Assembly (NCBI RefSeq): GCF_030499515.1
Contig: NZ_JASTWJ010000001.1
Location: forward strand, 9,714,001 to 9,778,000
DNA: 64,000 bases
Source: Streptomyces sp. DT2A-34
Lineage (GTDB): Bacteria; Actinomycetota; Actinomycetes; Streptomycetales; Streptomycetaceae
Direction of reading: 5' to 3'
Within the stretch, counting starts at the first letter, position 1; the number at the start of each line of letters is the position of its first letter. The notes under the pieces were generated by a model that made no database searches, was not told where the DNA came from, and saw only the letters and a list, made by a program, of their open reading frames with translations. Positions 46,249 through 56,588 of the stretch are shown here, one piece after another. The translations under genes and the position numbers were made by a program.

Positions 46249-46446
46249 CCCACGCACCGCCTTCGCCCATTTCACGCGGCACGCCGTTCCCCCGTGCCGA
46301 CTCCCCTTGTTCTACCGCGTTCAACCGTCTCCGGGCCCCCTATGGTCGTCCACCTCCACCATCCCTCAACATGACCGCGAACGTCCGCCGAAGACATCCC
46401 GAGGGCACGGGACTGTGGCCGATCAGACAGCACACGTTCGCTTGCT

Positions 46447-46463
46447 TGGTCTGTACATGACCA
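46447..46463. promoter_or_regulatory. Dyad upstream of a secreted protein gene
   Basis: TGGTC-N7-GACCA is centred on TGTACAT and nested within an outer GCTTG/CAAGC pair (46444-46470). It lies about 55 bases before ATG 46520, and is operator-like in size. No matching regulator is adjacent. Confidence 0.4.
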
Positions 46464-46519
46464 CGCAAGCCCGCGAAACTGTCCGCCGACACGCCCCCGC
46501 CCCCCAAGGAGTCGCTCCC

Positions 46520-47392
46520 ATGGCCCTGCGTGCCCGGCAACGTTGTCACGCCGCCCTCACCGGCCTCGTCGCCCTCACCTGCGCCGCCGTACTGTCCACG
46601 GCGACGCCCGCGCAGGCCGCCGACACCTGGACGGAGGTGGGCTCGGACCGCGTCGACCCGCTGACCGAGAGCCAGGGCCTGACCTCCGTGGAGGTCCCGG
46701 CGAACAGCCCCAACCGCTACACGGGAATCGGCACGATCCCCACCTCGGTCAGCAGCCGCGGCTGGAACCACGTGGGTGACCCCGACGCCTCCTACAGCGG
46801 TTACTACATCGAGCCGTACCAGGCGGACTCGGGCAGCGCGAAGATGTTCCGGGTGCAGGCGCCGGACGGGACCTGGTCGGAGTACGTGCACACGCTCGGC
46901 TCCGGGGAGGCGCTGAACAACTCCTTCGTCGCCGTCTCGCCCGGCGGCCAGTGGATGGTCTCCGGCGAGTGGGGCACCATGACCCGCCTGCTGGTCCACC
47001 CGACACCCGGCGTCAACCCCGCCACCTCACCGTCGGCGAACCTCCCCTGGACGTCCAGCATCCGGCTCGACCACGCCGTACGGGACGTTCAGGGCTGCGA
47101 CTTCCTCGACGCCACGACCCTCCTGTGCTCCTCCGACGACCCGGCGGGCACCCTCTTCGGCATGACCAAGCCGCTGCTCCGGATCGACCTCTCCGCCGAG
47201 CCCGGCACCTCCGACGTCACCGGCCACGTCACGGCCCTGCGCCGGCTCCCGCTGCGCAGCTCCTGCTCGGGTGAGTTCGAGACGGAGGGCATCGACTACG
47301 ACCGCCGCACCGGAACCCTGCGCGTGATCGTCATCTCGCCGGGCTTCTGCGTGCTGACGGACAGCATGACGTACCGGTTCACGCGCGGCTGA
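46520..47392 (+). CDS. Secreted protein of unknown function
   Basis: AAGGA precedes ATG 46520 by nine bases. The 290-residue product has a clear signal peptide (RARQRCHAALTGLVALTCAA, cleavage after AQA at about residue 34). The mature part begins DTWTEVGSDRVDPLTESQGL and looks all-beta, with repeated short strands (GYYIEPYQADSG, VAVSPGGQWMVSGEWGTMTR, GIDYDRRTGTLRVIVIS). It has four to five cysteines. A beta-propeller is possible, but I do not recognise the family. Confidence 0.75.
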   Translation: MALRARQRCHAALTGLVALTCAAVLSTATPAQAADTWTEVGSDRVDPLTESQGLTSVEVPANSPNRYTGIGTIPTSVSSRGWNHVGDPDASYSGYYIEPYQADSGSAKMFRVQAPDGTWSEYVHTLGSGEALNNSFVAVSPGGQWMVSGEWGTMTRLLVHPTPGVNPATSPSANLPWTSSIRLDHAVRDVQGCDFLDATTLLCSSDDPAGTLFGMTKPLLRIDLSAEPGTSDVTGHVTALRRLPLRSSCSGEFETEGIDYDRRTGTLRVIVISPGFCVLTDSMTYRFTRG

Positions 47393-47526
47393 GGGCGCCC
47401 GCGGGCCGCGGACGCTGCTGCGCCGCCGGTAGTGCTCCGCGGCCCGTGGTGCTTTTCTTGGGGTTGGGGTCCGCTTCCGCGGGCAACCCGTGGTACCGCG
47501 GCGCGGCCACGAGAGGAGCGATCACG

Positions 47527-47901
47527 ATGGACCGTGAACGACTGCACGAGGAGCCCGTCTCCGTCGAGATCAGCGGATGCAGCAAGGAGGACGCCCGGAT
47601 CGTCTTCGACACGCTGTGCGCGTGCTTCGAGTCCGACCGGGGCCCGGAGGACGTGCCGCAGCAGCTCCATGAGACGCGGCCCATGGTGTGGCTCGGCACG
47701 TTCGAGGTGACGGACACGCACGAGTGCCCGCCTCCCGCCCGGCTCTCGTCGTCCGTCGAGGCCGACGCGCAGGGCGGCTACTGGGCCATCGAACGGCTCC
47801 GCACGACGCTGGACTCCCTGTTCGCGGTGCACGACCTGTCCTCGGCCTCGGGCGACCAGGAGAGGGAGCTGCACGTGGTGCTGGAGAGCCGCGGCTCATG
47901 A
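47527..47901 (+). CDS. Small hypothetical actinobacterial protein
   Basis: The 124-residue cytosolic protein starts at ATG 47527, eight bases after AGGAG; an upstream in-frame ATG has no such site. It alternates strands and helices (VSVEISGCSKEDARIVFDTL, LHETRPMVWLGTFEVTDT, GYWAIERLRTTLDSLFAVHD), and a small alpha/beta fold is likely. No known family is recognised. The gene stands alone. Confidence 0.7.
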   Translation: MDRERLHEEPVSVEISGCSKEDARIVFDTLCACFESDRGPEDVPQQLHETRPMVWLGTFEVTDTHECPPPARLSSSVEADAQGGYWAIERLRTTLDSLFAVHDLSSASGDQERELHVVLESRGS

Positions 47902-47925
47902 CGAGCCCGGCCATGAGGGGCTCGG

Positions 47926-49125
47926 TCAGGGCGACCCCAGCAGGCTGAGCACGGCACGCCGGTAGACGGCGTGGACGGCGGGCAGGTCCTCCAGAAAGGC
48001 CTGCTCGTCCACCCCGTGCAGCCCCTCGTACCGCACGCCGAAGCCGGCGGTCGCCGGGATGCCCTCACCCGCCAGCAGATTGCCGATGTTCGACGGACCT
48101 GCGATCTTCGGCCGAACGGCCAGGCCCTCCCGGGCGGCGGCATCCAGCAGCGCCGCGGCAGGCTGCTGGTCCTTCACCAGTCGATACGGCGGCCAGGCGG
48201 CCACCGGGGTGATCGTGGTCGGCCGCGGCGCGGGCACCCGCACGTCCAGCTCGCCCACCGCCGCACGCACCAGCTGCTCGGCGGCGTCGGCATCGAAGGC
48301 CGCAGTGGTGCGGATGTCGACGCCCAGCTCGCACAGGTCGGGCACCACCGAGAAGCCCTGACCGCCGTGGCAGGAGGTCACCGTCAGCTTCGGCGGCAGG
48401 GGGAAGTCCCCGTCTGGCCCCGTCGGCTTCGGGTGCAGGGCGAAATCCCCGTCCCCGCCCGCGAGTTCGGCTTCCTCCAGGAGTCGTACGAGATGTGCCG
48501 CGCGGGAGACGGCACCCGGTGCCGTGCGGCGGGACCCCGAGTGGCCCGAGGCCGCGTGCACGGCGATCGTGGCCCGCCACAGACCCCGCCCGCCGACCAC
48601 GACCTCGTCGAGCCCCGGGTAGCCGATCAGCACCCCGGCCGGAAGCACCGCCTCCGGGTCGGCCAGGTAGGCGCGGGCGCCGCCGAAACCGCCCGTGTGC
48701 TCGTCGGCGTCGAGGAGCACCGCGAGCCCGCCGTGCAGGCCGTCGGCCGCGCCGTGCAGCTCGGCGGCGATGCCGCAGAACATCGCCGCCGCGAGCTTGG
48801 AGTCCGCGGCGCCCCTGCCGCGCAGCCGGCCGTCGACGACCTCGCCGGAGTCCGGGGCGAACGACCAGGCGGCCTCGTCGCCGTAGGGCGCGGTGTCGAC
48901 GCAGGCGTCCAGCGCCCACCAGCGGCCGGGCCGGCCGCCCGCGACCTCGACCAGCAGACCGACGGCGCCGCCCGTGTCGCCGTAGAGGCGGCGATACGGC
49001 AGTTCACGCTTGGCGAGCCAGTCCTCCAGGATGCCGAGGACGGGCCCGTAGTCGTCGATCCCGGCGCGGCTGGGGCAGCGGATCAGCCGTTGGGCGAGGT
49101 CGATCATGTCGGCGGGTGCGGTCAT
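47926..49125 (-). CDS. M20-family metallopeptidase/deacylase
   Basis: The 399-residue protein has the M20 layout. WALDACVDTAP replaces the usual HxD motif with CVD, and RGRGAADSKLAAAMFCGIAA carries the bridging Asp. LLDADEHTGGFGGARAYL has the catalytic Glu region, followed by a lid domain and a C-terminal PSNIGNLLAGEGIPATAGFG. The first metal-binding His is therefore not visible, so activity should be viewed with care. ATG 49125 (MTAPADMIDLAQ) is chosen over an earlier one. It is divergent from the OYE-type reductase across a palindromic gap. Confidence 0.85.
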   Translation of the reverse strand: MTAPADMIDLAQRLIRCPSRAGIDDYGPVLGILEDWLAKRELPYRRLYGDTGGAVGLLVEVAGGRPGRWWALDACVDTAPYGDEAAWSFAPDSGEVVDGRLRGRGAADSKLAAAMFCGIAAELHGAADGLHGGLAVLLDADEHTGGFGGARAYLADPEAVLPAGVLIGYPGLDEVVVGGRGLWRATIAVHAASGHSGSRRTAPGAVSRAAHLVRLLEEAELAGGDGDFALHPKPTGPDGDFPLPPKLTVTSCHGGQGFSVVPDLCELGVDIRTTAAFDADAAEQLVRAAVGELDVRVPAPRPTTITPVAAWPPYRLVKDQQPAAALLDAAAREGLAVRPKIAGPSNIGNLLAGEGIPATAGFGVRYEGLHGVDEQAFLEDLPAVHAVYRRAVLSLLGSP

Positions 49126-49171
49126 GGGCCCACTGTGCCCCGGCGTGGTCCGTGTCACCCCTCCCTGGTTG

Positions 49172-51259
<2,088 letters not shown>

Positions 51260-51290
51260 GGGCGCCCGAGCGCGTCCCTAGGATGAGCCC

Positions 51291-51842
51291 ATGTCACTCC
51301 CGCACGCGATCCTCACCGCCCTGGTCGAAAAGCCGTCATCCGGACTGGACCTGACCCGCCGGTTCGACAGGTCGATCGGCTACTTCTGGTCGGCGACGCA
51401 TCAGCAGATCTATCGCGAGCTGGGAAAACTGGAGGCCGAGGGTTTCATCCGCACCCTGCCGAGCGAACAGCCGGCCCGCGGGCAGAAGAAGAGCTACGAG
51501 GTCCTGCCCGCGGGCCGCGCCGAACTGGCCCGCTGGACCGCCGCGTCCCAGGACCCGAGGCCCCACCGCGACACGCTGCTGCTGCGGATGCGTGCCGCGG
51601 CCGTCGTGGGGACCGAGGGCATCGAGGCCGATCTGAGGCGCCATCTCGATCTGCACCGACGGCAGTTGGCCGAGTACGAGGAGATCGAGAAGCGCGACTT
51701 CCCGCCCGGCAAGGACAGTTCGCAGGACCGGTTGCGGCACCTGGTGCTGCGCGCCGGCATCGATCTGGAGACCTTCTGGGCGCAGTGGCTCACACGCGCC
51801 CTGGAGGAGTTCGCGGAGCTGCCGGACCACGAGACGGCGTGA
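51291..51842 (+). CDS. PadR-family transcriptional regulator
   Basis: The 183-residue protein has the PadR winged helix (SLPHAILTALVEKPSSGLDL, YFWSATHQQIYRELGKLEAE, ARGQKKSYEVLPAGRAELAR) and a C-terminal helical dimer domain (LHRRQLAEYEEIEKRDF). It is 31 bases after the fadH-like gene and probably co-transcribed with it. It likely represses that gene through the palindrome at 49172-49185. Confidence 0.9.
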   Translation: MSLPHAILTALVEKPSSGLDLTRRFDRSIGYFWSATHQQIYRELGKLEAEGFIRTLPSEQPARGQKKSYEVLPAGRAELARWTAASQDPRPHRDTLLLRMRAAAVVGTEGIEADLRRHLDLHRRQLAEYEEIEKRDFPPGKDSSQDRLRHLVLRAGIDLETFWAQWLTRALEEFAELPDHETA

Positions 51843-51854
51843 GCCGAGGGCCCT

Positions 51855-51926
51855 TCGGAACCGGTACGGCGTTCGGAGTGGGTACGGCTTTCGCGACAGG
51901 TACGGCATTCAGAGCCGGTACGGCTT
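51855..51926. repeat. Four 18-bp tandem repeats spanning a stop codon
   Basis: Units at 51855, 51873, 51891 and 51909 share the core GGTACGGC. On the minus strand the last unit encodes KPYRL-stop of the secreted protein; the next three would read MPYLSR, KPYPLR and TPYRFR. The unit is in frame, so a change of one stop codon would lengthen the basic tail by six-residue steps. Confidence 0.85.
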
Positions 51927-52439
51927 CGCACGGCGGCGCAGGGCCCAGGCCGCCGTGGCCAGGACGCCCGTGCCCACCAGGGCGCCGCCCGCCACCAGCG
52001 TCAGCGTGCCGTAGTCCTTGCTGCCCCCGCCCATGCCGCCCATGACGCCGCGCGACGGCGAGGCCGTGGCGGAGACCCTGGGGGCCGTGACGATGACCGA
52101 CTGGGTACCCGCCGTCGAGCCGTTGGAGCACACGACGATGACGGTGTACGTGCCCGGGTTCACGCCCGCCCAGGCCGCCGACTGGAGCGAGGCCGTCCCC
52201 GAGAGGGAGACCTGCCGTCCCTGGGCGAAGTTCGCCTGTCTGCTGTTGAGCAGTGAGGCGGTGCCCCAGCTGCCGTTGACGTTGGTGCACGCGCTGGTCG
52301 TGACGGAGACCGTGGACCCGGTGGTGCTCACGGAGATCCCCGAGACCGCGGCGGCCGGACCGGCGGCCAGGGCGAACGGAAGAGCGGAGGCGGCTGCCAC
52401 GGTCAGGCCCGAGCGGAGGAAGAGCGATGAGTTGCGCAT
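51909..52439 (-). CDS. Cell-surface protein with signal peptide and C-terminal anchor
   Basis: The 176-residue protein has a signal peptide (SLFLRSGLTVAAASALPFAL, cleavage near AAA/VSG). An Ig-like mature domain contains two cysteines (TTSACTNVNGSW and IVVCSNGS). A Gly/Ser linker, a hydrophobic helix (TLTLVAGGALVGTGVLATAA) and a basic RRRAKPYRL end follow. The end looks like a sortase-type or tail anchor, but no LPxTG is present. Function unknown. The basic tail merges into an 18-bp repeat array. Confidence 0.8.
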   Translation of the reverse strand: MRNSSLFLRSGLTVAAASALPFALAAGPAAAVSGISVSTTGSTVSVTTSACTNVNGSWGTASLLNSRQANFAQGRQVSLSGTASLQSAAWAGVNPGTYTVIVVCSNGSTAGTQSVIVTAPRVSATASPSRGVMGGMGGGSKDYGTLTLVAGGALVGTGVLATAAWALRRRAKPYRL

Positions 52440-52606
52440 GTGATGCCCTCCGGCGGCACGGTTGGCGGTACGTCCGTTGCGCCGCCGAGGGTCGGGAACG
52501 CCCGTGCTGCCTCAGGGTCAGCCAACGCCTCCCGACTCCGGCCCGCATGCGGACCTCCGCCGGACAGGTGACGGACTGCTGCATCCGGGGGACGCCGGAC
52601 CGGACG

Positions 52607-53593
52607 TCATTCCCGCCCGCCGGTCGTCACCGTCCGCTCCGCCGAGAAGCCGCCCCAGGTGCCGTCCGGTAGCCTGCCCCGGATCCGCACCCGGTGACCG
52701 ACTCCGGCCTCCCGGCCCAGATAGAAGCTGTACGTGGCCCGCTCGCGCGGCGCGCTTCCGCCGTACACCAGCGACGTGGCCGTACGGCCGTCGAGCTCGA
52801 CCTGGTACTCCGTGACCACGCCGTCCGTGCGCGGCGGCACCCAGCTCAGGTCGAGGTGGTACGCCCCGTCCGCGTGATGGGTCGTCGCCCGGAAGGCGGT
52901 CGGCGCGGTGCCTCGCCCGTCGTCGGTGCCGGGCGTGGTGACGCCGACCGCTGCCGTGGCGGGCGAGAGGTTGTCGGCCGCGTCCCGGGCTCGGACGGTG
53001 AACGAGTAGCGGGTGCCGGGCCGAAGCCCGGTGACCACGGTCGCCGTCTGGTTTCCGCCCACACTGTGGATCTTTGTGTGGCCCTGATAGATGTCGTACG
53101 ACACCACGTCCCGATCGTCCGTCGCCTTCGACCATGACAGCTGAACCGCACGGCTGCCCACCGCCCGGCCCTCGGCCCGCCCCGGACGCGTCGGGGCGGA
53201 GTGGTCGGTGGCCACGGCTGCCGGAGTCGTCGCCCGGACCTCCTTGCTTGGCGGCCCGAGCCGCCCGTCGGTGTCACGGGCCCGCACGGTGAAGGCGTAT
53301 GCGGTGGACGGCTTGAGCATGGTGACATCCACCATGTGTGCAGAGCCCGGCACTTCCTTGACCTTCATAGGTCCCCGATACACCTCGTAGACACGGATTT
53401 CACTGCCCGCCGAAGGTCCGGAGACCGCGTTCCACATGACGTGCACGCTGGTCGCGCTGCCCACGGCGGCCGTGACACCGGTGGGCGCCGCGGGCAGTCG
53501 GCCGCTCTCCTCTTCCGCACCGTTCCACGCGCAGGACGAGAGCAGGACGAGCACTGCGCAGAGCACGGGCGCGAGGACGGGAACACGTCGCAC
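52607..53593 (-). CDS. Lipoprotein with three fibronectin type III domains
   Basis: GTG 53593 follows GGGAGG by seven bases, better than the longer TTG option at 53614. The 328-residue product has a lipobox in VLVLLSSCAWNG and then three FN3 repeats. The first two start PAAPTGVTAAVGSATSVHVM and TRPGRAEGRAVGSRAVQLSW, and both end in a YxFTVRARD motif; the third starts TAPTAFRATTHHADGAY. FN3 tandems on Streptomyces surface proteins usually serve as spacers or polysaccharide-contact modules. No catalytic domain is present. Confidence 0.88.
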   Translation of the reverse strand: MRRVPVLAPVLCAVLVLLSSCAWNGAEEESGRLPAAPTGVTAAVGSATSVHVMWNAVSGPSAGSEIRVYEVYRGPMKVKEVPGSAHMVDVTMLKPSTAYAFTVRARDTDGRLGPPSKEVRATTPAAVATDHSAPTRPGRAEGRAVGSRAVQLSWSKATDDRDVVSYDIYQGHTKIHSVGGNQTATVVTGLRPGTRYSFTVRARDAADNLSPATAAVGVTTPGTDDGRGTAPTAFRATTHHADGAYHLDLSWVPPRTDGVVTEYQVELDGRTATSLVYGGSAPRERATYSFYLGREAGVGHRVRIRGRLPDGTWGGFSAERTVTTGGRE

Positions 53594-53999
53594 GACTCTG
53601 CCTCCCGGAGCCAACTGGCGGTAATGGTGCGGACCAATAGGGGTCCACTATGTCGCCGCTGACGCGATCACCTCAAGAGGGCGGTCGTTGGTGAACCGCC
53701 AGGAGCGTTACGTATGCTGAAGCTGCTCATGGCTGAACTCTCCACGTGGGATGGAGAGTTCACGCCGCCGGCGCGGGCCGCTGTCGTCGCTGATCCCGCG
53801 CCGGACGCGGGTGGCCGGAGGGCCCGGGGTCCGTTTCGCAGACTCAGGCCCCCGGCCCCTGCCGGAAGTTCGGGGACGATCGTCGTGTCGTCGTGTCGTC
53901 GGGGTGCGCGCCGCGGGGCCCTGCTGGTGGCAGCATGATCGACACAGCATCGGATGGGCTGAGTATCCGTCAGTTTCCTCGACGAGAGGGTCCCCTATC
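53594..53999. other. 406-base gap with an inverted repeat
   Basis: No convincing gene is present. Open frames exist but lack homologous patterns and have repetitive Arg/Pro content typical of antisense GC-rich DNA. The gap holds the promoters of the FN3 lipoprotein (minus) and the chitosanase (plus) and a strong 11-bp inverted repeat at 53734-53762. Confidence 0.6.
53734..53762. repeat. Perfect 11-bp inverted repeat with 7-base spacer
   Basis: TGAACTCTCCA and TGGAGAGTTCA flank CGTGGGA. It lies about 240 bases upstream of the chitosanase start. It could be a regulator site or an RNA stem-loop; there is no T-run to suggest a terminator. Confidence 0.7.
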
Positions 54000-54713
54000 G
54001 TGCGTCTCCACTCGCTGACGCTGGCCGCGGCGGGCGCCGCCCTGCTCGCCCCGACGATGCCGCCGCCGACCCCGCCCCCCACTCAGGAAGGGGCAATGGC
54101 GCACCGTGAGGCCGGTGTCAGCGCCGCTGACCTGCTGTCAAAGGTGCGTGAGTGCGCCGCCGTCTCCCGTGGGCGCTACCGCAGCGACAGTGGTGCGCCC
54201 GCGACGATCCGGGTCTGCGAGGGGCGGGACGCGGTGTTCTGGAAGGCTGATATGGATATCGACTGCGACGGTCAGCGCACGCGCCACTGCAACGGCCGTA
54301 CCGATCCGTACTTCTCCGCCGCGACGGCCTATCAGCAGTCCGACGGACGCCACTTGAGCGCCGAACGGCTCCCGTACATCGTCGTGCCCGCTCCGAGCCG
54401 TATCTGGAGCCCACTTGACCACGGCATCCGCGGCGGTTCGGTCGCCGCGGTCGTGTACCAGGGCCGGGTGCGGTACGCGGTCGTCGGCGACGTCGGCCCG
54501 AACGACATGATCGGCGAGGCGTCGTACGCCGCCGCCGAGGCCCTGGGCATCTCGCCCGACCCGCACGGCGGCGGCACGGCATCCGGGGTCACCTACATCG
54601 TCTTCACGGACACGCGGGTGACGCCCATCGAGGACCATGCGGCCGCCGTGACGGCCGGGGAGCGGCTGGCCAGGGAGTTCGTGCACGGGAAGGCGTTCGT
54701 ACCCGGCAACTGA
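54000..54713 (+). CDS. Secreted chitosanase, glycoside hydrolase family 75
   Basis: GTG 54000 follows GAGGG by nine bases. The 237-residue protein has a signal peptide (VRLHSLTLAAAGAALLAP). The GH75 domain carries WKADMDIDCDGQ (catalytic Asp region), NGRTDPYFSAATAYQQSDGR, LPYIVVPAPSRIWSPLDHG, AVVGDVGPNDMIGEASYAAA (catalytic Glu region) and SGVTYIVFTD. GH75 enzymes hydrolyse chitosan. The hydrolase is a single gene, with no transporter beside it. Confidence 0.9.
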   Translation: MRLHSLTLAAAGAALLAPTMPPPTPPPTQEGAMAHREAGVSAADLLSKVRECAAVSRGRYRSDSGAPATIRVCEGRDAVFWKADMDIDCDGQRTRHCNGRTDPYFSAATAYQQSDGRHLSAERLPYIVVPAPSRIWSPLDHGIRGGSVAAVVYQGRVRYAVVGDVGPNDMIGEASYAAAEALGISPDPHGGGTASGVTYIVFTDTRVTPIEDHAAAVTAGERLAREFVHGKAFVPGN

Positions 54714-54773
54714 CGCGGGTACGGCAACTGCTCGTGAACGGCGTTTGATTCGTGCGCGGTGAGTGAGGAGGCG

Positions 54774-55430
54774 TCAGACTGCCGACCAGCCGTCGTCGAC
54801 CGGCGGGACCACGCCGTTGATGTTGCTCGCCGCGTCCGAGGCGAGGAACACGATGGCCGCGGCCTGCTCCTCGGGCTGGGCCACCCTGCCGAGGTTGACG
54901 AAGTGCGGGCCGAGAGCCGCCGGTCCGTGCGCGTCCGGCGCGGCGTCCGCGACGATGCCGGTCCGAGTGCCGCCCGGAGCGATGGCGTTCGCGCGGATTC
55001 CCTGCTTGCGGTACATCACGGCAGGGGACTTGGTCAGCCCCACCACGCCGTGCTTGGACGCCGTGTACGCGGCGCCCGCGGTGCTGCCGCGCAGGCCAGC
55101 CTCGGACGCCGTGTTGACGATGGCACCTCTGCCCGCCTGGAACATGTGCGGCAGGACCGCCCGGGTGAGCAGGAAGGGGGCGGTGAGGTTGACCCGTATG
55201 ACCCGCTCCCACTCGGCGTCGGTGACGTCCGCCAGGGCCGACATCCGGTCCATGATCCCGGCGTTGTTCACCAGCACGTCCACGCCGCCGAAGCGCTCGA
55301 CGGCGGTCTCGACGACCTGGTCGACGACGGCCTGCTCGCTCAGGGTCGCCGACGACGGCGACCGCCCCGCCGCCCGCCTGCTCGATCGCGGCCGAGGGGC
55401 CCGCGGTGCCATGGCTGCCGCGGGCCGCCT
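54774..55430 (-). pseudogene. Short-chain dehydrogenase/reductase, 5'-truncated and frameshifted
   Basis: From about 55350 to the stop the frame is a normal SDR: FGGVDVLVNNAGIMDRMSAL, TASEAGLRGSTAGAAYTASK with the catalytic Tyr-x3-Lys, and YRKQGIRANAIAPGGTRTGI. Just upstream a different frame continues GTAGPSAAIEQAGGGAVAVV. The N-terminal cofactor motif TGxxxGxG and about 45 residues are absent, replaced by unrelated sequence before the dhaM stop. Truncation plus frameshift make an active enzyme unlikely. Confidence 0.75.
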
Positions 55431-55470
55431 CGCTTCAAGTCCGTGGCGTGGCGGATGCCGTAGGTCGTCC

Positions 55471-55950
55471 TCACACCTTCCGGTAGGTGTACGCCTCCGC
55501 GGCCGCCGCCTCCACCGCCGCGAGGTCGGCGCCCGTGGCCGCCGTGACGACCGCGGCCACCGTGCCCTCGACGAACGGGGCGTCCACCAGGCGTGTGTTG
55601 TCCGGGAGTTCGTCGCCCTCCGCGAGCAGCGCCTTGACGGTGAGGACGGCACTGCCCAGGTCGGTGAGGACGGCGACCCCGGCGCCGCGGTCCACGGAGG
55701 CGGCCGCCGCCGCGATCAGCTCGGCGCTGGTGCCGAGCCCGCCGGCCTCGGTGCCGCCCGCCGCGGCGACCGGCACGCCCGTCCCGCCGCCCGCGAGCCC
55801 CTGCGCCAGCTCGGCCACCGACGCGGCCACCTGTGCGCTGTGCGAGACCAGCACGATGCCGACGAGCCGTCCGCTTTTGTCGTCACTCACCGTCTCGCCA
55901 CCCGCCGTCTCGCCACCCGCCGTCTCGCCACTCACCGTCTCGTCACTCAC
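55471..55950 (-). CDS. dhaM: DhaM, phosphocarrier subunit of dihydroxyacetone kinase
   Basis: The 159-residue protein is an EIIA-Man-type domain. The core starts GRLVGIVLVSHSAQVAASVA with the phospho-accepting His in VSHS, followed by GVAVLTDLGSAVLTVKALLA. It passes phosphate from PTS HPr to ADP on DhaL. The N-terminus is odd: five 15-bp repeats encode SDETV, SGETA and GGETA units, and three in-frame GTG codons (55950, 55935, 55890) could all start translation. The first overlaps the dhaL stop; the last would give a normal-length protein. Confidence 0.88.
   Translation of the reverse strand: MSDETVSGETAGGETAGGETVSDDKSGRLVGIVLVSHSAQVAASVAELAQGLAGGGTGVPVAAAGGTEAGGLGTSAELIAAAAASVDRGAGVAVLTDLGSAVLTVKALLAEGDELPDNTRLVDAPFVEGTVAAVVTAATGADLAAVEAAAAEAYTYRKV
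55876..55950. repeat. Five 15-bp tandem repeats at the dhaM start
   Basis: Units of 15 bp (minus strand, GTGAGTGACGAGACG and variants; two are identical GCGGGTGGCGAGACG) run from 55950 to 55876. They lie in frame, so copy-number change alters the length of the DhaM N-terminus and the number of GTG starts rather than breaking the gene. Confidence 0.92.
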
Positions 55951-56542
55951 CGTTCGCCTCCGCCAGGCCGGCGATCAGCAGCGCCGAGGACGTGGCCCCG
56001 GGATCCTGGTGTCCGATGCTGCGCTCCCCGAGATAACTCGCCCGCCCCTTGCGGGCCTGCAACGGCGTCGTAGCCAGGGCTCCCTCCTCGGCGGCGGCCC
56101 GTGCCGCGGCGAAGCCGTCGCCGAGCGCGTCCACGGCCGGCACCAGCGCATCGATCATGGTCTTGTCGCCCGGCGCAGCCCCACCGAGTGTCATGACCGC
56201 GTCCACCCCGGCCCGCAGCGCCTGGGCCAACTGATCCTCGCTCACCTCGCCGGCGTCCCCGAGGGCCTTGCCGGTCCGGCGCAGCAGCGTCCCGTAGAGC
56301 GGCCCCGACGCCCCGCCGACGGTGGAGATGAGCTGCCGCCCGGCGAGCATCAGGACCGCGCCCGGCGTCTGTGGGGCCTCCTTCTCCACCGCCGCCGTGA
56401 CGGCGGTGAACCCGCGCTGCAGATTGCTGCCGTGGTCGGCGTCCCCGATGGGCGAGTCGAGAGCGGTGAGCCGCTCCGCCTCACGGTCGACGGAGGCGGC
56501 GGTCGCCGTCATCCAACGGCGGAAGAAATCGGCGTCGAGCAC
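55943..56542 (-). CDS. dhaL: DhaL, ADP-binding subunit of dihydroxyacetone kinase
   Basis: The 199-residue all-helical protein carries the metal/ADP motif SPIGDADHGSNLQRGF. Other DhaL blocks are STVGGASGPLYGTLL, GGAAPGDKTMIDAL and ARKGRASYLGERSIGHQDPG. It holds a permanent ADP that is phosphorylated by DhaM and then phosphorylates dihydroxyacetone bound on DhaK. GTG 56542 is the start. It overlaps dhaM by eight bases and follows dhaK by 46 bases. Confidence 0.95.
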   Translation of the reverse strand: MLDADFFRRWMTATAASVDREAERLTALDSPIGDADHGSNLQRGFTAVTAAVEKEAPQTPGAVLMLAGRQLISTVGGASGPLYGTLLRRTGKALGDAGEVSEDQLAQALRAGVDAVMTLGGAAPGDKTMIDALVPAVDALGDGFAAARAAAEEGALATTPLQARKGRASYLGERSIGHQDPGATSSALLIAGLAEANGE

Positions 56543-56588
56543 TGGATCTCCTTGCGTGACAGGTGTGTTGCGGGCGTCCGGCTCCGGA

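Noticed and set aside
44158..46374. Long plus-strand frame opposite the SpoIIE phosphatase
   Set aside because: Exact mirror of a strongly supported PAS-GAF-SpoIIE gene; repetitive Gly/Val/Arg composition and no domain.
53714..53938. Small plus-strand frame upstream of the chitosanase
   Set aside because: It spans the inverted repeat, ends in Arg/Gly-rich sequence and has no ribosome-binding site.
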